Source: Chlamydoabsidia padenii
Taxonomy: Eukaryota; Mucoromycota; Mucoromycetes; Mucorales; Cunninghamellaceae
Reading direction: 5' to 3'
Length of the DNA stretch: 64,000 bases
Assembly (NCBI GenBank): GCA_025330725.1
Contig: JAIWND010000007.1
Location: 186,001 to 250,000, forward strand
The notes under the pieces are model-generated. The model did not search any database. It was given only the letters and a program-made list of their open reading frames with translations, and had not been told where the DNA came from. Below, piece by piece: positions 35,312 through 47,397 of the stretch (the first letter of the stretch is position 1; each line of letters begins with the position of its first letter). The translations under genes were made by a program, and so were the position numbers.

Positions 35312-36288
35312 CTACTGGGGAGCTTTCTTCTTCTTTTGTTCTTCGATATAATCAATGTTATCTTCAGGGACCTATATATACATCGTGAGTCAATCAATCA
35401 CAAATCAATTCATAAGCCTGACTTACGTGAGGCCAGTTAGCAATGATCAATTCAATCAATTCGTCAGAAAAGTCACCCTGCACCACGATTTCATCTTGAT
35501 TTTGATTATTCTTGGCCACCGAGGATCCACAAGCAAACTTGTTAGCAAACAACTTTGCCGCCTTCTTCAAATCAACACCTAAATACATGGATTATAGTTG
35601 GTTCCCCTGATCTACATGTCTATTTGTTTCACTTACCAAAGATATCCAATCCATGAATAGTGGTGATACGCTTTCGTTTCGTTCGTTCGACACGTTTGAT
35701 GGTAACCCGAGAAGACTACATATATATAGAGAGAGAATTGGTTAGTAAAAAGTTGAAGCAAGACACTTGATCTTACCATCTTCTTTTTATTTTCGCGTTC
35801 CAGTTTGGCTTCCAGTTTGGCTGACTTGTCCTTGACAAAGGTTCGATCTGATTTACTTTCATCATCATCTTCTACAGTTACTTGTTCAATACCCTTTACC
35901 AGTTCTATTGCAAATAATAATAATAAAAAAAGAAAGAGTCAAGGTTAGTTAGATCCAGTGATCTTTTTTGTTTTTTTTTTTTTGATTACCTTTTTCACCA
36001 TAAATGTCGACAAAGACTTCTTCGTGATTGTCTTGGAGCCATTCTTTACACTTTTCCTGAGTACCGCTGAATTCACAATACTAGTAAACATTCACAAACA
36101 AGGATGAGTATTTCGATCTTTTCATCTGCGTTTGTGGTTGGTTACTTACTTCTGGAGGCATGGTACAAACTAAAAAAAAAAAAAAAAAAAGTGGATCAAA
36201 AGATTAGTACCAGTTCATATCAACAAGCTTGTTAGTGTTTGTATATATCCTACTTACTGCCACAGTATAAGAGTTTGCGAGGGTCCAT
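35312..36288 (-). CDS. TMA22: DENR/Tma22 translation factor
   Basis: With MCT-1/Tma20 it recycles post-termination 40S subunits and supports re-initiation. Seven exons (36258-36288, 36150-36169, 35990-36080, 35777-35904, 35637-35715, 35427-35578, 35312-35371) encode 186 residues. The N-terminus has the zinc-site cysteines typical of DENR (LLYCG..CTMPPEYCEFSGTQ, KCKEWLQDN). The C-terminal SUI1/eIF1-like domain is clear: SSRVTIKRVERTKRKRITTI, HGLDIFGVDLKKAAKLFANK, FACGSSVAKN, EIVVQGDF, ELIELIIANWP. Length matches the family (~190). Exon 2 is only 20 nt and exon 1 encodes ten codons; both are needed for the cysteine motif, which supports the model. No exact 11-mer is seen upstream. Confidence 0.95.
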
Positions 36289-37689
36289 AATCATTGTGAA
36301 TTATCTTTTTAAAAAAAAGAAAGGAAGGAAAAAAGTAAAAAATAACAAGTTTTTAAAGCATGTCGGCGGTTTAATATTCTATCTCAATCCAAGGGCATGT
36401 CACTTTAACCACGGACACCCTTACCATTGTAACTGAGGGACTGCACCATTAAAAGTTACTGTCCTATTGAAGCTTTAGCAAATACTATTTAAATTACCTT
36501 GACACATGAGATGGTCTAAACCACCATTAGGATGATGAGCACGGAAGAGTGCGAGGAGGTACCTGATCGGCGTTTAAATCTAGGCACTTTTGATTTGGCA
36601 GGTGGATAAGTATTCGACTCACATACATGATATTTTTAGCTTATAGATCAAGGTATTATGTCAATCACATCAGGGTACTTTTGCTTGTTGTGGTAGGTCG
36701 AGGAATTACTGTTATAGAGAGATCAAATACACATGTGGAGAAGGACCAAAAGCAAAAGATTGCAAAGTGACTAGGAAACAAAAGAGTGACAATAAAAAGA
36801 GACCAGATTTAAACCACCAATACCTTTATTTGAATTACATTCGAACGTCTTCTTTTAAATTAACCAAAAGAGCTCGAGGGACAGCACCAAACAAATTCCA
36901 GTGACAATCAAGTGAAATATATAAACGAGTGCTTCCTATACAATCTGATTTGCATAAAAGTAATCATTTCAAACGCCGCACATCAGCACTACACTTTCAC
37001 AACAGAAGAATGCTACAATCATTATATTGCGATAATTATACTTGCCTTGATGTATCCCATACGGTAATATATTAGGATAGACGGCATGAAGATCCAGGTA
37101 AAGTGGTGGACCAGTATATCAAAAAAAAAAAAAAAAAGAGAGAGAGAGGTAGATGTGAACAGTCTTGTTGATTTATCCTGTATATCGAAGTATACTTGTA
37201 TGATATTTTGCTTTTTTGATAGGTAATGAACTCGAGGTTTTTGAGGCAAAAGAAATAAAAGTACAACTGACTAATGATTGACGAGCTACGATGGTTTGAA
37301 TAAAAAATGTCAATGTACCTTGTAAAATTGCATGGGTAACTTGAATTTTTCGTCGAATAAGCGGAGGATGAAATATCAGTTAATATTATGTGGGAAGTGT
37401 GTGGGTTTCCTTTTATTTTTCACTTACCGTTAGCCGAAGCCCCGTACCCTTCCCTCATCCAAGAATTGACTGACAAGTTGTTGTTGTTTGTTAAAGGAAA
37501 AGAATTTAAAAAGCTCTTTTATATGGTGTGAAAAAGAAAAAACCAGATGATCAAAACTCATGCATTGTCAAATTATAACAATCTTATACAGGACATTGGC
37601 CATCATAGTTCGCATTAATGAGATGAAGCCTATAGGAAGCCACTCGGGCTAAAGTTTACCCTAATCGACGTACTCAAATTGCATGTGAG
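36289..37689. other. Gene-poor intergenic region
   Basis: AT-rich DNA between DENR and the next relic; short frames are low-complexity or shifted and none is convincing. Nothing recognised. Confidence 0.4.
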
Positions 37690-37700
37690 CGGGATTTGAA
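37690..37700 (+). promoter_or_regulatory. Recurrent 11-mer motif before a relic
   Basis: Exact CGGGATTTGAA, just upstream of the stretch of broken coding fragments at 37.75-39.3 kb. Confidence 0.4.
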
Positions 37701-37749
37701 AATGTTCATTTACGCCCCTTTTGACAGAACTTGTATTTTTCCATCCCTT

Positions 37750-39300
37750 TCACTTTTTTTATACTTTTTATTTGTGATGCCTTTGACACACCTTTTTATG
37801 ACTTTTATTATTCCGTTTTATACACAACAAAGTATGACGCTGTAGGAAACATGACTTTGTTGTATATGGTAACTTTTTGTCACGAAACAAGACATCTACC
37901 TTGCTTATGGTTTCAACAACAGACTCTATCACTTGTCAGCCATCCAACACTTCTACATAGCAACAATATCGACAAAGATTGGTGGTAATACTTTTCGGTG
38001 TATCTTTGCTAAAACTGGATCTCATGACTGGGTATCTTGGTCAACAATCTTTTGTCAGCTCAGACATCTCTACCACACTAATGACCTCATCTTGGTATCC
38101 AGATTCTTAATTGGGTTACTCACACAAGAAACAACAAGCGCCCAACTACTTACTTTTTCTTTTGATTCCTACAAACCTGCAAAGCTGGTGGTGGATGATC
38201 ATGTTACTCTACAACGAAAACGATGACTTATGGTGTCCCTCCTACACTTCCAAACTTTACGCCACTGTGATTGGGTTTCTTTGGGTGCTCGGAATGTGAT
38301 AGTCAAATAGGCGGTCAAGATTATATTGCAAAAGGGTATGCAACATCATACTGACTAGAGGTACTCTCAAAAATGATGGTAAGGTTGATATGCATTGAAA
38401 TAAAAGAATGATTGATGACTAACAAACTCTTGGTTTACATAGAATCTTACCTTTGTTGACTTGAATCGAGTACATGCGTTGGGCTATAATCAAACAGATG
38501 GCATTCGATGTGGGTCTATACAACAATCTTTTACTGACACTGTTTTACTCTGGCGGCATTCCAAATATGGGCAAGTGGAAAGCGATCTCTGCTCATGCCA
38601 ATGTCGGTGGATGGGTTACTATAATCAAAAGTCTCGCATCCTGGTGACCAGCAAGTATTACAACAAAATATATCATCGTGCATGCCTGGACAACAATATG
38701 ACGTTAATGGATCAAGTAGTGGGTAAACTCAAGTTAGAACAACCGTCTTCCTTAACTCGACAAGACAAATGCTACTGTATGAAATGGGCTCGTGGACTAT
38801 TGCATCAATCAACCGATTTGACTTGACTCTCTAACAAAGTGGCCTTTGATCAGCGGATCTCGGAACTAATGGCCGACATGTACGCTCTCAACATTGCAAC
38901 CAACCCAAGTTTATCTACTTGCATCTTCTCAATTGCGTGACCAAGGACATATTATTATCATCATCACTACAAGCCAAGGTTCGGTGGGAACACGGTATTT
39001 GAAGAATATTATACCCAGGATACAACAAATCTCAACAGCGGAGGATCACCATTAACTTTATATAACACACAACAGGTGGCCCATCTCGGGAAATATAGGA
39101 TCTGGGTGCAAATGCGGATATCATTCCTTACAACACAAACCTCATTCGAAGCAAATCTATCAAGGAATAACCTAGACTGGAATCCAAACACACATGTATC
39201 AAGCCCTTGTATGATACCTACATTAACAACATATCATAACCTGAAAAAGCTTTACAACAATATGCAACACGACACCAACAGGACCTGATCGATTTACATT
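37750..39300 (+). pseudogene. Stretch of decayed coding sequence, identity unknown
   Basis: Several plus-strand fragments have normal amino-acid composition but sit in different frames broken by stops: NDLILVSRFLIGLLTQETTS near 38.1 kb, CDWVSLGARNVIVK near 38.27 kb, NRVHALGYNQTDGIRCGSIQ near 38.47 kb, KLKLEQPSSLTRQDKCYCMK near 38.75 kb, KALQQYATRHQQDLIDLHW near 39.26 kb. Splice-like GTAAG sites are scattered between them. An exact 11-mer lies immediately upstream. I cannot assign the family. The picture fits one large gene that has lost its frame. Confidence 0.4.
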
Positions 39301-39884
39301 GGAAATTTAGTCATCCCGGGATATGATGACAATGGACAAGGCGGAACAGGCGGATGTGGTATGTGAACCTAGTAATAAATTAAAGCAATGATCAAGGGCA
39401 AGGGGACCCAAATATTGGATCTGATGAAAAGGTTATATGGCTTCTCAATGGCGTTTTTCTTCTTTGGCGACCCCTGTTAGTAATAGTTTTAGTGTATATT
39501 TCTCCTCCTATAGTATATTCTGTCTATCCTCCTATCTTTTTTTTTTTTTTAAAAATAAAATAAAATTATATCACTCACAAATAAAGATTAAACCCTCAAT
39601 TAGATAATCATATGTTGCTGGTAAAATCATGCTCTGGAATCTTGTGATGCATATAGGAAATCACTCTCTCCCATATAAAGGGGGCGCTCTTTATTGATTG
39701 GCCAGTCGGTGTTTAATCTGATTTATTATCTTATCTCTCCCCCCGTTTTTTTTTAGTTTTGTCTTTCTTCTTAAATTTGTACCCCACTCCCCTTTTTTCT
39801 TCACTCTTTATCCACTTTTTTTTTTAATATCTTTTACACCTTTGTATTGTCAATCTAACTCTCCACTACCTCCACAACGTCAAT
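39301..39884. other. Intergenic region before the CofD-like gene
   Basis: AT- and pyrimidine-rich with a T(n)A(n) tract near 39539-39555; no gene and no exact motif seen. Confidence 0.45.
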
Positions 39885-41599
39885 ATGGCAACAATAACAA
39901 CAAGTCCAATAACCAAACCTTCGTTTGTAATCTTCTCTGGTGGATCAGCTTGTAATCATATTGCCAAGGCATTCCATGAAGTTGGTCATCAAGAAGTTGC
40001 TTATATCCTTGGTATCTCTGACAATGGGGGATCCACGGTATGTTAAAATGAAGGACGAGATAGAACTGGTGTGTTCTCATTCTTCTTTTTATAAATATAC
40101 ACAGAGCGAAATCCTGCGGGTGCTTGGTGGACCTAGTATTGGTGATCTTCGCTCTCGACTGACAAGACTGATTGATATAGGGGATACATCTCCATCCGAT
40201 GAACGTGTGGCAATCAAGGAACTTCTCAGCTATAGACTATCCAATGATCCTGAACAAGTTAAAAATGAATGGGCTGCTATTGTGGAGGGACGACACAGGT
40301 AAGGACCCCCCCCTCGATACAGTAACTGTACAAAAAAGGGAAATATGACTCACTCTGATCTTTTTATCTAGGTTATGGAAGAGAATACCAGCGGAAAAGA
40401 AGGAAACCATTCGGGGCTTCTTGACCAACTTTAATGGGGAAATACTCAAACGGGCACACAAACGCTTCAACTTTTGTAATGGCAGTATCGGCAACTTTTT
40501 TTTGACAGGTGCCAGACTCTTTTTTGGATCCTTGGAAGCTGCCTTATTTTTATTCTCCGCCATCACGGGAATCAGCGAATTCACCAATGTCCTTCCTGTC
40601 ATCAACACCAATCACACTGCGACTATTGCTGCTCAATTACGAAACGGGGAAATCATTCTTGGACAATGTGAAATCAGTCATCCTTCGATCAACACCAGTT
40701 CTCAACTTGCCTCGTCACCTTCTTGTCTCTCCTCTCGTATGATGGTGAATCCTATCGATGCTTTTATGCAACTGGGTGATGAACCTATTCCAACCACGTG
40801 CGACGACTATATAATGATGACCAACAAGGCCACATCAATAAACCTTGACGACGACGATATTCATCACCAGGATGCAATCACTAGCAACCTATTCTTCTCC
40901 AAGCACGAAGATCAACAATTGTCATCACCCATCCAACGATTGTATTATATTAATGAATACGGCCAAGAAATATATCCAGTACCCAATCCAAAAGTCATCA
41001 CTCAGCTCTCGACCAAGAACACCCTTGTCTATTCCATCGGATCACTTTATACCTCCATTGTACCTTCTTTGATTCTGCGTAACGTTGGTAATGCCATTGC
41101 CCAATCACAATCACTGGCTTACAAGATCCTGTTACTGAATGGATCGAATGACCGGGAAAGCCATGGATACTCTGCCCTGGATTTTATTCTCACCATCACA
41201 GCAGCCTTGAACGAAAGTCAACGGATTGATTGTCGGCGGGCATTTTATCAAACGAATCTATGTCAACGGGTAACAAACGGACGATTACACCAAGGTTACT
41301 ATGATTCATTGAAAACATCTTCTGTCTCCAGCACTGACAGTGGTTATGCTTCCTTCGCCAGCTCACCCACTCATCACTATCCGCCATTCCCTGATCAACT
41401 CTTCCAACCATCATCACCAAATGCCTTTATTACTCATCTTGTTTACTTGGATCAAGGGGATATTCCTGTTGACTTGGCTTCGATCGAACAATTGGGGATC
41501 AAATGTGTCAAGATGGAAGGCGATCGGTGTCCTTCGACGGGGAAACCCATTTACAACGATATCAAGCTGACCAACGTCTTACAATCCCTCTGTACATAG
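39885..41599 (+). CDS. CofD/UPF0052 (YvcK-like) family protein
   Basis: Three exons (39885-40037, 40105-40298, 40372-41599) encode 524 residues. The Rossmann-like start FVIFSGGSACNHIAKAFHEV, VAYILGISDNGGSTSEILRV and GGPSIGDLRSRLTRL is the UPF0052/CofD signature (GGT/S...DNGGS...GDLRN in bacterial YvcK and CofD). Further family blocks: NFCNGSIGNFFLTGARLFFG, FTNVLPVINTNHTATIAAQL, TKNTLVYSIGSLYTSIVPSL and the late LDQGDIPVDLASIEQLGIKC. Bacterial YvcK binds UDP-GlcNAc and links central carbon metabolism to cell-wall shape; archaeal CofD makes coenzyme F420. Fungal members are uncharacterised as far as I know, so the function is not assigned. Two inserted Ser/Thr/Asp-rich loops lengthen it compared with bacterial forms. 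Confidence 0.88.
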
Positions 41600-41750
41600 T
41601 TTTAATAATTAGATTGTGATTTATGTCTAGCCACTTTGAATGTTATAGTTTGTTTGTTTGTTTTTTTTTCAAATATATATACCACCCATTAAATATACTT
41701 CTTTCTGCATACAATAACAATAAAAAATAACCAATGCGCACATCGGAAGG

Positions 41751-43221
41751 CGGGATTTAAAAATCTTGGTTGTTGGATCTTTGTCCCTCTCTCTTTTTTT
41801 TTTTTTTTGTCTCTCTTCCTTCCTTTTACTTTTTTTACTTTTTATTTTTTTATTACCATAGTTTTAGATATAAACAACTTTTTGGCCGTAGTACTATTGT
41901 AATAGACTTTTCATTCTCTTTAAAGGTAAACAAAAACAACCATGACCTCAAAAGTATTCCCTTCTTGCTTGATGAACTAATTACTGTTGATTTGTAGGTT
42001 ACGGAAGGTCTTGTCAGTAATGGAAACAACCAGGCAACTCTCTTTAAACAGTTGGGTCGAACAAATGGTGATTTAATTCATGACTTGGACGAAAACTACA
42101 ACAAAGAATCTTGAGCCGGTAATCTAGTACACTGGTAAGAAAGGAATGCCCTTCACTGATAAGAGTAACCTATTTTGAACTAACCCATATTTTGTTTATA
42201 CAATATGAAAAAGCACATTCTCTTTCTTCCCTGGTATCATGCCCTTCCTTCAAGAATTTGACTCTGGATGACATTGGGTAAGAAGCAAACAACAGCAATG
42301 ACAATGATACTGATGATCCTTCAATCTTATCAAAAGATAAAGCAGATCTATTATATGCAGCGTGCCATAATGGCTTGGTTGGAAACTTCCAGTGCAAACT
42401 TGGCTGCATGATGTGTGGATTTGCTTCTGCGGGGTGACATGGGACAGATGCAGCAAAGCACCATGGGGTCTGTCTCTCAGGTAAAACCTCAATAAAGAAA
42501 ACAAACAACAAAAAGAGGGGGGAACTGGGCGAATGAGCAACATCATCGTCATTATCGAACATACGGAAGGAACAAATCACTCTTTTTGGGATGATTTGAT
42601 ACATAGGATGGATACCTTTCCTCTAACAGCACTGGGAATCTGACTTGAAACTCCGATGATATGGACTCTCACTCAAGAAAAATGGATGCAAGGTAACAAA
42701 AAAGAAAAAGATGAAACTGATAGGAAACTATCTTGTGTTCTTATCATAATCCATCTACCTTACTTACACCTTTTTTTTTTGTTGTTGTTGTTTTAACTTT
42801 CTCATAGAATCACGATTATCTTGGTCAATATGCAATCCTCATCACTTCTCCCCATCAGAAATGCGTGGCTTGTGAAAAAGTAATGAACCAGGTACAGGAT
42901 ATCATATGAAAAAAAAGGGGGGAGGGGCGAAGGACACCTTTCCGTTTTTAGATTGGGAAGGTTGTATTTACTCACAGCTCTGTTTGTTTTATTTAGGTTA
43001 TGGCAGTCGCCGCTCTGGGCAACTGGTGCGGTAGTGGTGGTATTGGCAGTGACGATCTCCTTCATCTTTTTGGCTGAAACAACAATCTGTAGTGTCAGTA
43101 ACGTCAAACCTATAAAAAGATCCAATATATGCCAACCATTCTGCGATGTTAGATAAGCCCAAAAGACAACAATCAAATGGATGTAACTGATCACCAAACC
43201 ACCTGTGTCCGATTCTGTCAC
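41751..43221. pseudogene. Second stretch of decayed coding sequence
   Basis: Begins with a one-mismatch 11-mer (CGGGATTTAAA, 41751-41761). Plus-strand fragments follow with splice-like borders: an exon after TAG at 41998 (GNNQATLFKQLGRTNGDLIH then DLDENYNKES and a stop), KADLLYAACHNGLVGNF near 42.34 kb, HTEGTNHSFWDDLIHRMD near 42.57 kb, NHDYLGQYAILITSPHQKCV with ACEK near 42.83 kb. A minus-strand frame (42802-43221) with a hydrophobic run IHLIVVFWAYLTSQNG overlaps the end. Nothing assembles into one frame. Families not recognised; a thioredoxin-like CxxC is possible in the 42.83 kb piece. Confidence 0.35.
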
Positions 43222-44490
43222 TATCTTAACACAAGATCATTGAAACACAACAATACAACACTTTTTTGGCACTGACATCTGATTATATTGATATGGTATG
43301 TGTAAACAATAGGTAATAAAAAAAAGTCAGGGCTGTTATATCGTGTGATTATCACTCAACATGATTAAAGTAACCGATACTCATTGCTTTTTATTCCATA
43401 AGCCAATGAACAAGATGAAAACGACGACCGACGCACGTGCTTGTTGGTGGAAACGGAAAAGCCGAAATGAACAATAAAAACAACCGGTGGCAACAGCAAA
43501 CATAACCAACGATAACGACAGCCAACGGAACGCTAGCCGGCGGACATTCATTCTCACTCACTCAGGGGTAATGAACTCAACAAGACATTCTGGTTAATTA
43601 GATAGTATAATAGACATATTTGGTTGTTGAATAAAGTAAAATAAAAAAGATGGGGTTTGAATGTGGTCAATGCACTGACTTTAAATGGTGATGGATGATA
43701 GTAAGTCGGAAAGAATAGGATTGATTAGTGTATAAAATGATTTTAGAATATAGACTTGCACATGAAATAGGATATTTACACACAGAGGAGGAGGGGGGGG
43801 GAAAGGGATGTATGTATTGGTGATGAAACATTGTCATTCTGGGGGGAAGAAAGGAAATGAAAGAAGGTTGTGGAAAAGTGATTCGGTTGCTTAGAGTGCT
43901 TTCTATTTTGGTAATGCCGAAAAGAAGCTTTTAACGTACATGGACTGATGTTCAACCTAGACTTACCCAATGCGCTATCCGGCAATTAAGCCCTTCGAAT
44001 GAAAAAAAAAAAAATGCCTTTGTCATACAACGGATGTAAAAAAAAAGGCGGGATCATTACGATACGATAAATGAAGGTTTGAAAGGCGCCTACCTTTTTT
44101 TTTTTCCTATCAGTATAAGGAACAAAAGGTTACCCATGTTATTTATTTACAAAGGCATCAATATTTACAAACTAAAAAAAAAAGTTTTTTTTTTTTTTTT
44201 CACATCACTTTTTTATTATTATGATTCCTTTTTATCATTATATCCCTTTCTTTTCCAATTTCTCTAAACTTTCCCTCAACCCAGACCCTTCACTTGCCGC
44301 TCGATCAACCCACACCGACGAAAAACACACATATACACACACTTCACAAATCCTCTCTCAACTATCTTTCATTCACCTTTGAATAAAGCAAATCATCATC
44401 ATCCTTTCATTCCTTCAACACTTTATTTATTTATTTTGATTCTCTCTCCTTTTAGCCTTCTTGAAGACCAAAAAAAAAAAAAAGAGCATC
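43222..44490. other. Intergenic region before the DP gene
   Basis: No gene recognised. The last 400 bp are strongly pyrimidine-rich, as in other leaders in this window. Confidence 0.45.
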
Positions 44491-45510
44491 ATGTCAACTT
44501 ATCATCGCCATCATTCTTATTCAACTTACACTTTTACCGCATTACCATCACCTCCACCTACTTATTCGACATCTCAAATGCCAAACATCATCAAAAAGGC
44601 ATCATCATCTTCCTCTTATATGGCAATTCTCTCACCTCCTGAAAAACATCAACATCAGCGTTCGGAGTTACGACCCATCTCTTTGCCTCCCAATCACAAC
44701 ATGATTCCATTTTTACCACCTATTCACCATATCGGCATGTCTCCCCTTTCTCCTTCAAACAACAGTGATTCCTTCTCCGATTCAACCTTCTCTTCTCCAC
44801 CTTCCACCACATCCCCTTCTTTTTCTTCTTCGGTGCCACCTTCCACCTTTCAATCGCCGATTATCTCCGATTCATGCCATTTAACTCCGCCATCGCCTCC
44901 ACAACGAAAAGGGTCGATTGCGTCCTTATTGAATTCAGATCCCGAACTCAAATTACTCGATGAAGAAGAACATAAATGTGGCTATCAATCTCATTTTATG
45001 AATGTGGGTGTCAAACGATCTTGCTCAGGTTTGGACCAGGCGGCCCCAAAAAGGTTAAAAGCATGCAAGAAACAACAACAACAAAGACAAGATGATTATT
45101 CGCCGCCACAACAACAAACATCCACTTCTTTGGTTTTGAACGAACGGGGTACAAAAGGTTTACGACACTTTAGCAAAAAAGTATGCGACAAGGTGAAAGA
45201 ACATGGCGTGACAACCTATGATCAAGTTGTCCACGAATTGACCAGTGATCTCTCTTCAGCATTTTGTCCTTTTGATCAAAAAAACATTCGACGTCGGGTG
45301 TATGATGCTTTGAATGTCTTGATGGCCATGAATATAATTGCCAAGGATAAAAAAGAAATCAAGTGGTTGGGCATTCCTGCATGCTATCAAGAATATTCAA
45401 ATCCCGACGAAGACGATACCGAGGTTCGCATTGATTCTGTCACTGATCTGGATGATCCCGAAGATAACAACTTGTTGCAACAAATCTATGAAGAAGAAGT
45501 AAGTTGGATG

Positions 45511-45543
<33 letters not shown>

Positions 45544-46016
45544 AAGGCCAATCTAACCTCTTTCACATTATACATAGACTCGTAACAAAAAGCTGTTGGG
45601 ATCCATAAACTCCGCACGTTACTCAGTTCGTGATTTTCTAACACTGGTAAATAGAAGAAAGAAAAAAAAAAACAATCCATACTTTGGCATGGAAACTCAT
45701 CTTTTTATTCTTATAGTATTTACAATTGCGGAGATTGATTTATCGAAATCAGCATGACACCAACCACCGCCCTGAATCTTTGACAGGTCGTCCTTTTATG
45801 ACCCTGAATCTTGTCAAGGGCCACGACTCGACACTGGAATTCTCTCAAGAACAAAAACAAGCTCTTCTCTCTTGTAATCATCCTGCCATACCATCACACT
45901 TTAAAGAAATCGATATCCTAAATCATCAATTCCAACATCGCTTCTCCTCTCAAGAATTGTCGTCTTGGTTACCTGATTCCACGTGGCACCGATACCTTGA
46001 TCTGAATCTATCATGA
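44491..46016 (+). CDS. DP-family transcription factor (E2F dimerisation partner)
   Basis: Nuclear partner of E2F for cell-cycle gene control. Three exons (44491-45498, 45578-45646, 45717-46016) encode 458 residues. Residues 1-~215 are Ser/Pro-rich and disordered. The winged-helix DNA-binding domain (~225-300) reads [35 protein letters not shown] and [20 protein letters not shown] followed by [22 protein letters not shown] with MAMNII is diagnostic of DP; E2F has RRIYDITNVL. Downstream helices ([31 protein letters not shown]) and the [11 protein letters not shown] block fit the DP dimerisation and marked-box region. Dikarya lost E2F/DP and use SBF/MBF, so this supports an early-diverging fungus. 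Intron 1 holds a long T(n)A(n) tract. An exact 11-mer falls inside exon 1. Confidence 0.93.
45396..45406 (-). promoter_or_regulatory. 11-mer motif inside the DP coding sequence
   Basis: Exact TTCAAATCCCG within exon 1, encoding part of EYSNPDED. It may be coincidence or an internal site; function is not shown. Confidence 0.2.
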
Positions 46017-46379
46017 TCAATCACCATTCCTTTCCATCATTACCCCACACTCTTTTTTTTTTTTCCTTTAGTATACCTTCGTTTTTATATCATCTACATA
46101 CATACATACATACAATACACACAAAACACACAATCAACACACAATCAACACACAATCAACACACACACACACACATAATCATTATCCACCCCTATGCTTC
46201 TTTTTATATATACACACTTTCTTGTATGTGCTTTTTTTTACTGATTTTTTTTACCCCCCTTTTTTTTACGCCCCATAAAATAAAAACCAACAAGTTATTT
46301 GATAAACATAATATTCTATTGTAATAGACTTTATTAAAATTGGATATGTTAAGTAGATCGACTAAATGATGATCACGAG

Positions 46380-46831
46380 GAAGGGTGCCTTGACGTTGTA
46401 GATCTTATTTTCTAGCCCCCTAGTTGTATTACCCCTTATCGTATTCCAAGTGCACGGGTTCAAAAGATAAATAGTAAAATGTTGTTACATGTGTTTTCAA
46501 CCTGCATACACAAGCAACTTACCATAATAAAACTATTGAGCGATCTGTCATAACAAGAGGAAGGGAAACCAAAAGGACTAGTGGACAATGTTAAGGTGTT
46601 GATAGTTGGATGTGATTACAGTAAGAATATTGTATTTGGATTCAAGAAAAAGAGAAAGAGTGGATCAGTGACAGGGTTGGAATAATATAGAGAGGTTATT
46701 TTACCTCAGAGGAATGCAACCCAGGTGATTCAGAGAGATGCTACAGCAACAAAACAAGTCATTAGTAATACAGTTAAATTTTACCTTGATACCTTTCTTT
46801 ATCCCTTAACAAAGTTCATTTTGGTGGTCAT
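46380..46831 (-). ncRNA. Candidate spliced transcript without a long ORF
   Basis: On the minus strand, a one-mismatch 11-mer (46906-46916) lies 75 bp upstream of an ATG at 46829-46831. Consensus splice borders then define exons near 46811-46831, 46705-46740 and 46523-46577, with a final exon near 46380-46420; the first intron has a TACTAAT branch site. The reading frame from that ATG gives only about 28 codons (MTTKMNFHLSESPGL...). Another frame is open across the later exons but lacks a start. It may be a non-coding RNA, a micropeptide gene or a gene whose first exon I have missed. Confidence 0.35.
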
Positions 46832-47397
46832 GGTGGTAACAAGTTGAACGAATGTGGAGGAGGAGGAAGAAGAAGAAAAAAGATTATTTTAAAAACATGA
46901 CGAATCGGGATTTCAAATGCATTTTTTTTTTGAGGCACAAAAGGGCACAAAAGGTAAAACATCATCGTCAAGTAAAGATAATAATGGCTATCAATCGAAT
47001 GTATGAATAATCTTTTATAGCATAACCTGGTTTCAAATTGCAAGGAGGAGCATAATAAAGACAAAGTGGGGAAGAGGGGAAGGCAGACGAACGGACAAGA
47101 AGCGGCATTTCAATTTCAACAATTAAAATTTCCTCTTCTTCTTCCTCCCTTTCCCCGCTTTTTCTTTATCTCTTCATCACTTTATTATTCCACCATGACC
47201 AAACTCACAACATACTCATTAAATACTTGAATATATCTTGCAATAGATATGCTTCACTCAAAAGTAGGTTAAAAAAAAAGAAGCTTTACGATGACTTTGA
47301 TGTTTTTGATATACATACTAATGGACTTTGCTTTTTGTATATCAACAGAACAGAAAAAGGCAACCATAGTCTATCCTCAATAGTAACCACTTAATAT
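46832..47397. other. Intergenic region
   Basis: Contains a one-mismatch 11-mer at 46906-46916 and otherwise AT-rich DNA with a pyrimidine-rich block near 47130-47180. No gene seen. Confidence 0.45.

Noticed and set aside
40237..40611. Minus-strand ORF of 124 codons
   Set aside because: Overlaps conserved CofD-family coding sequence on the opposite strand.
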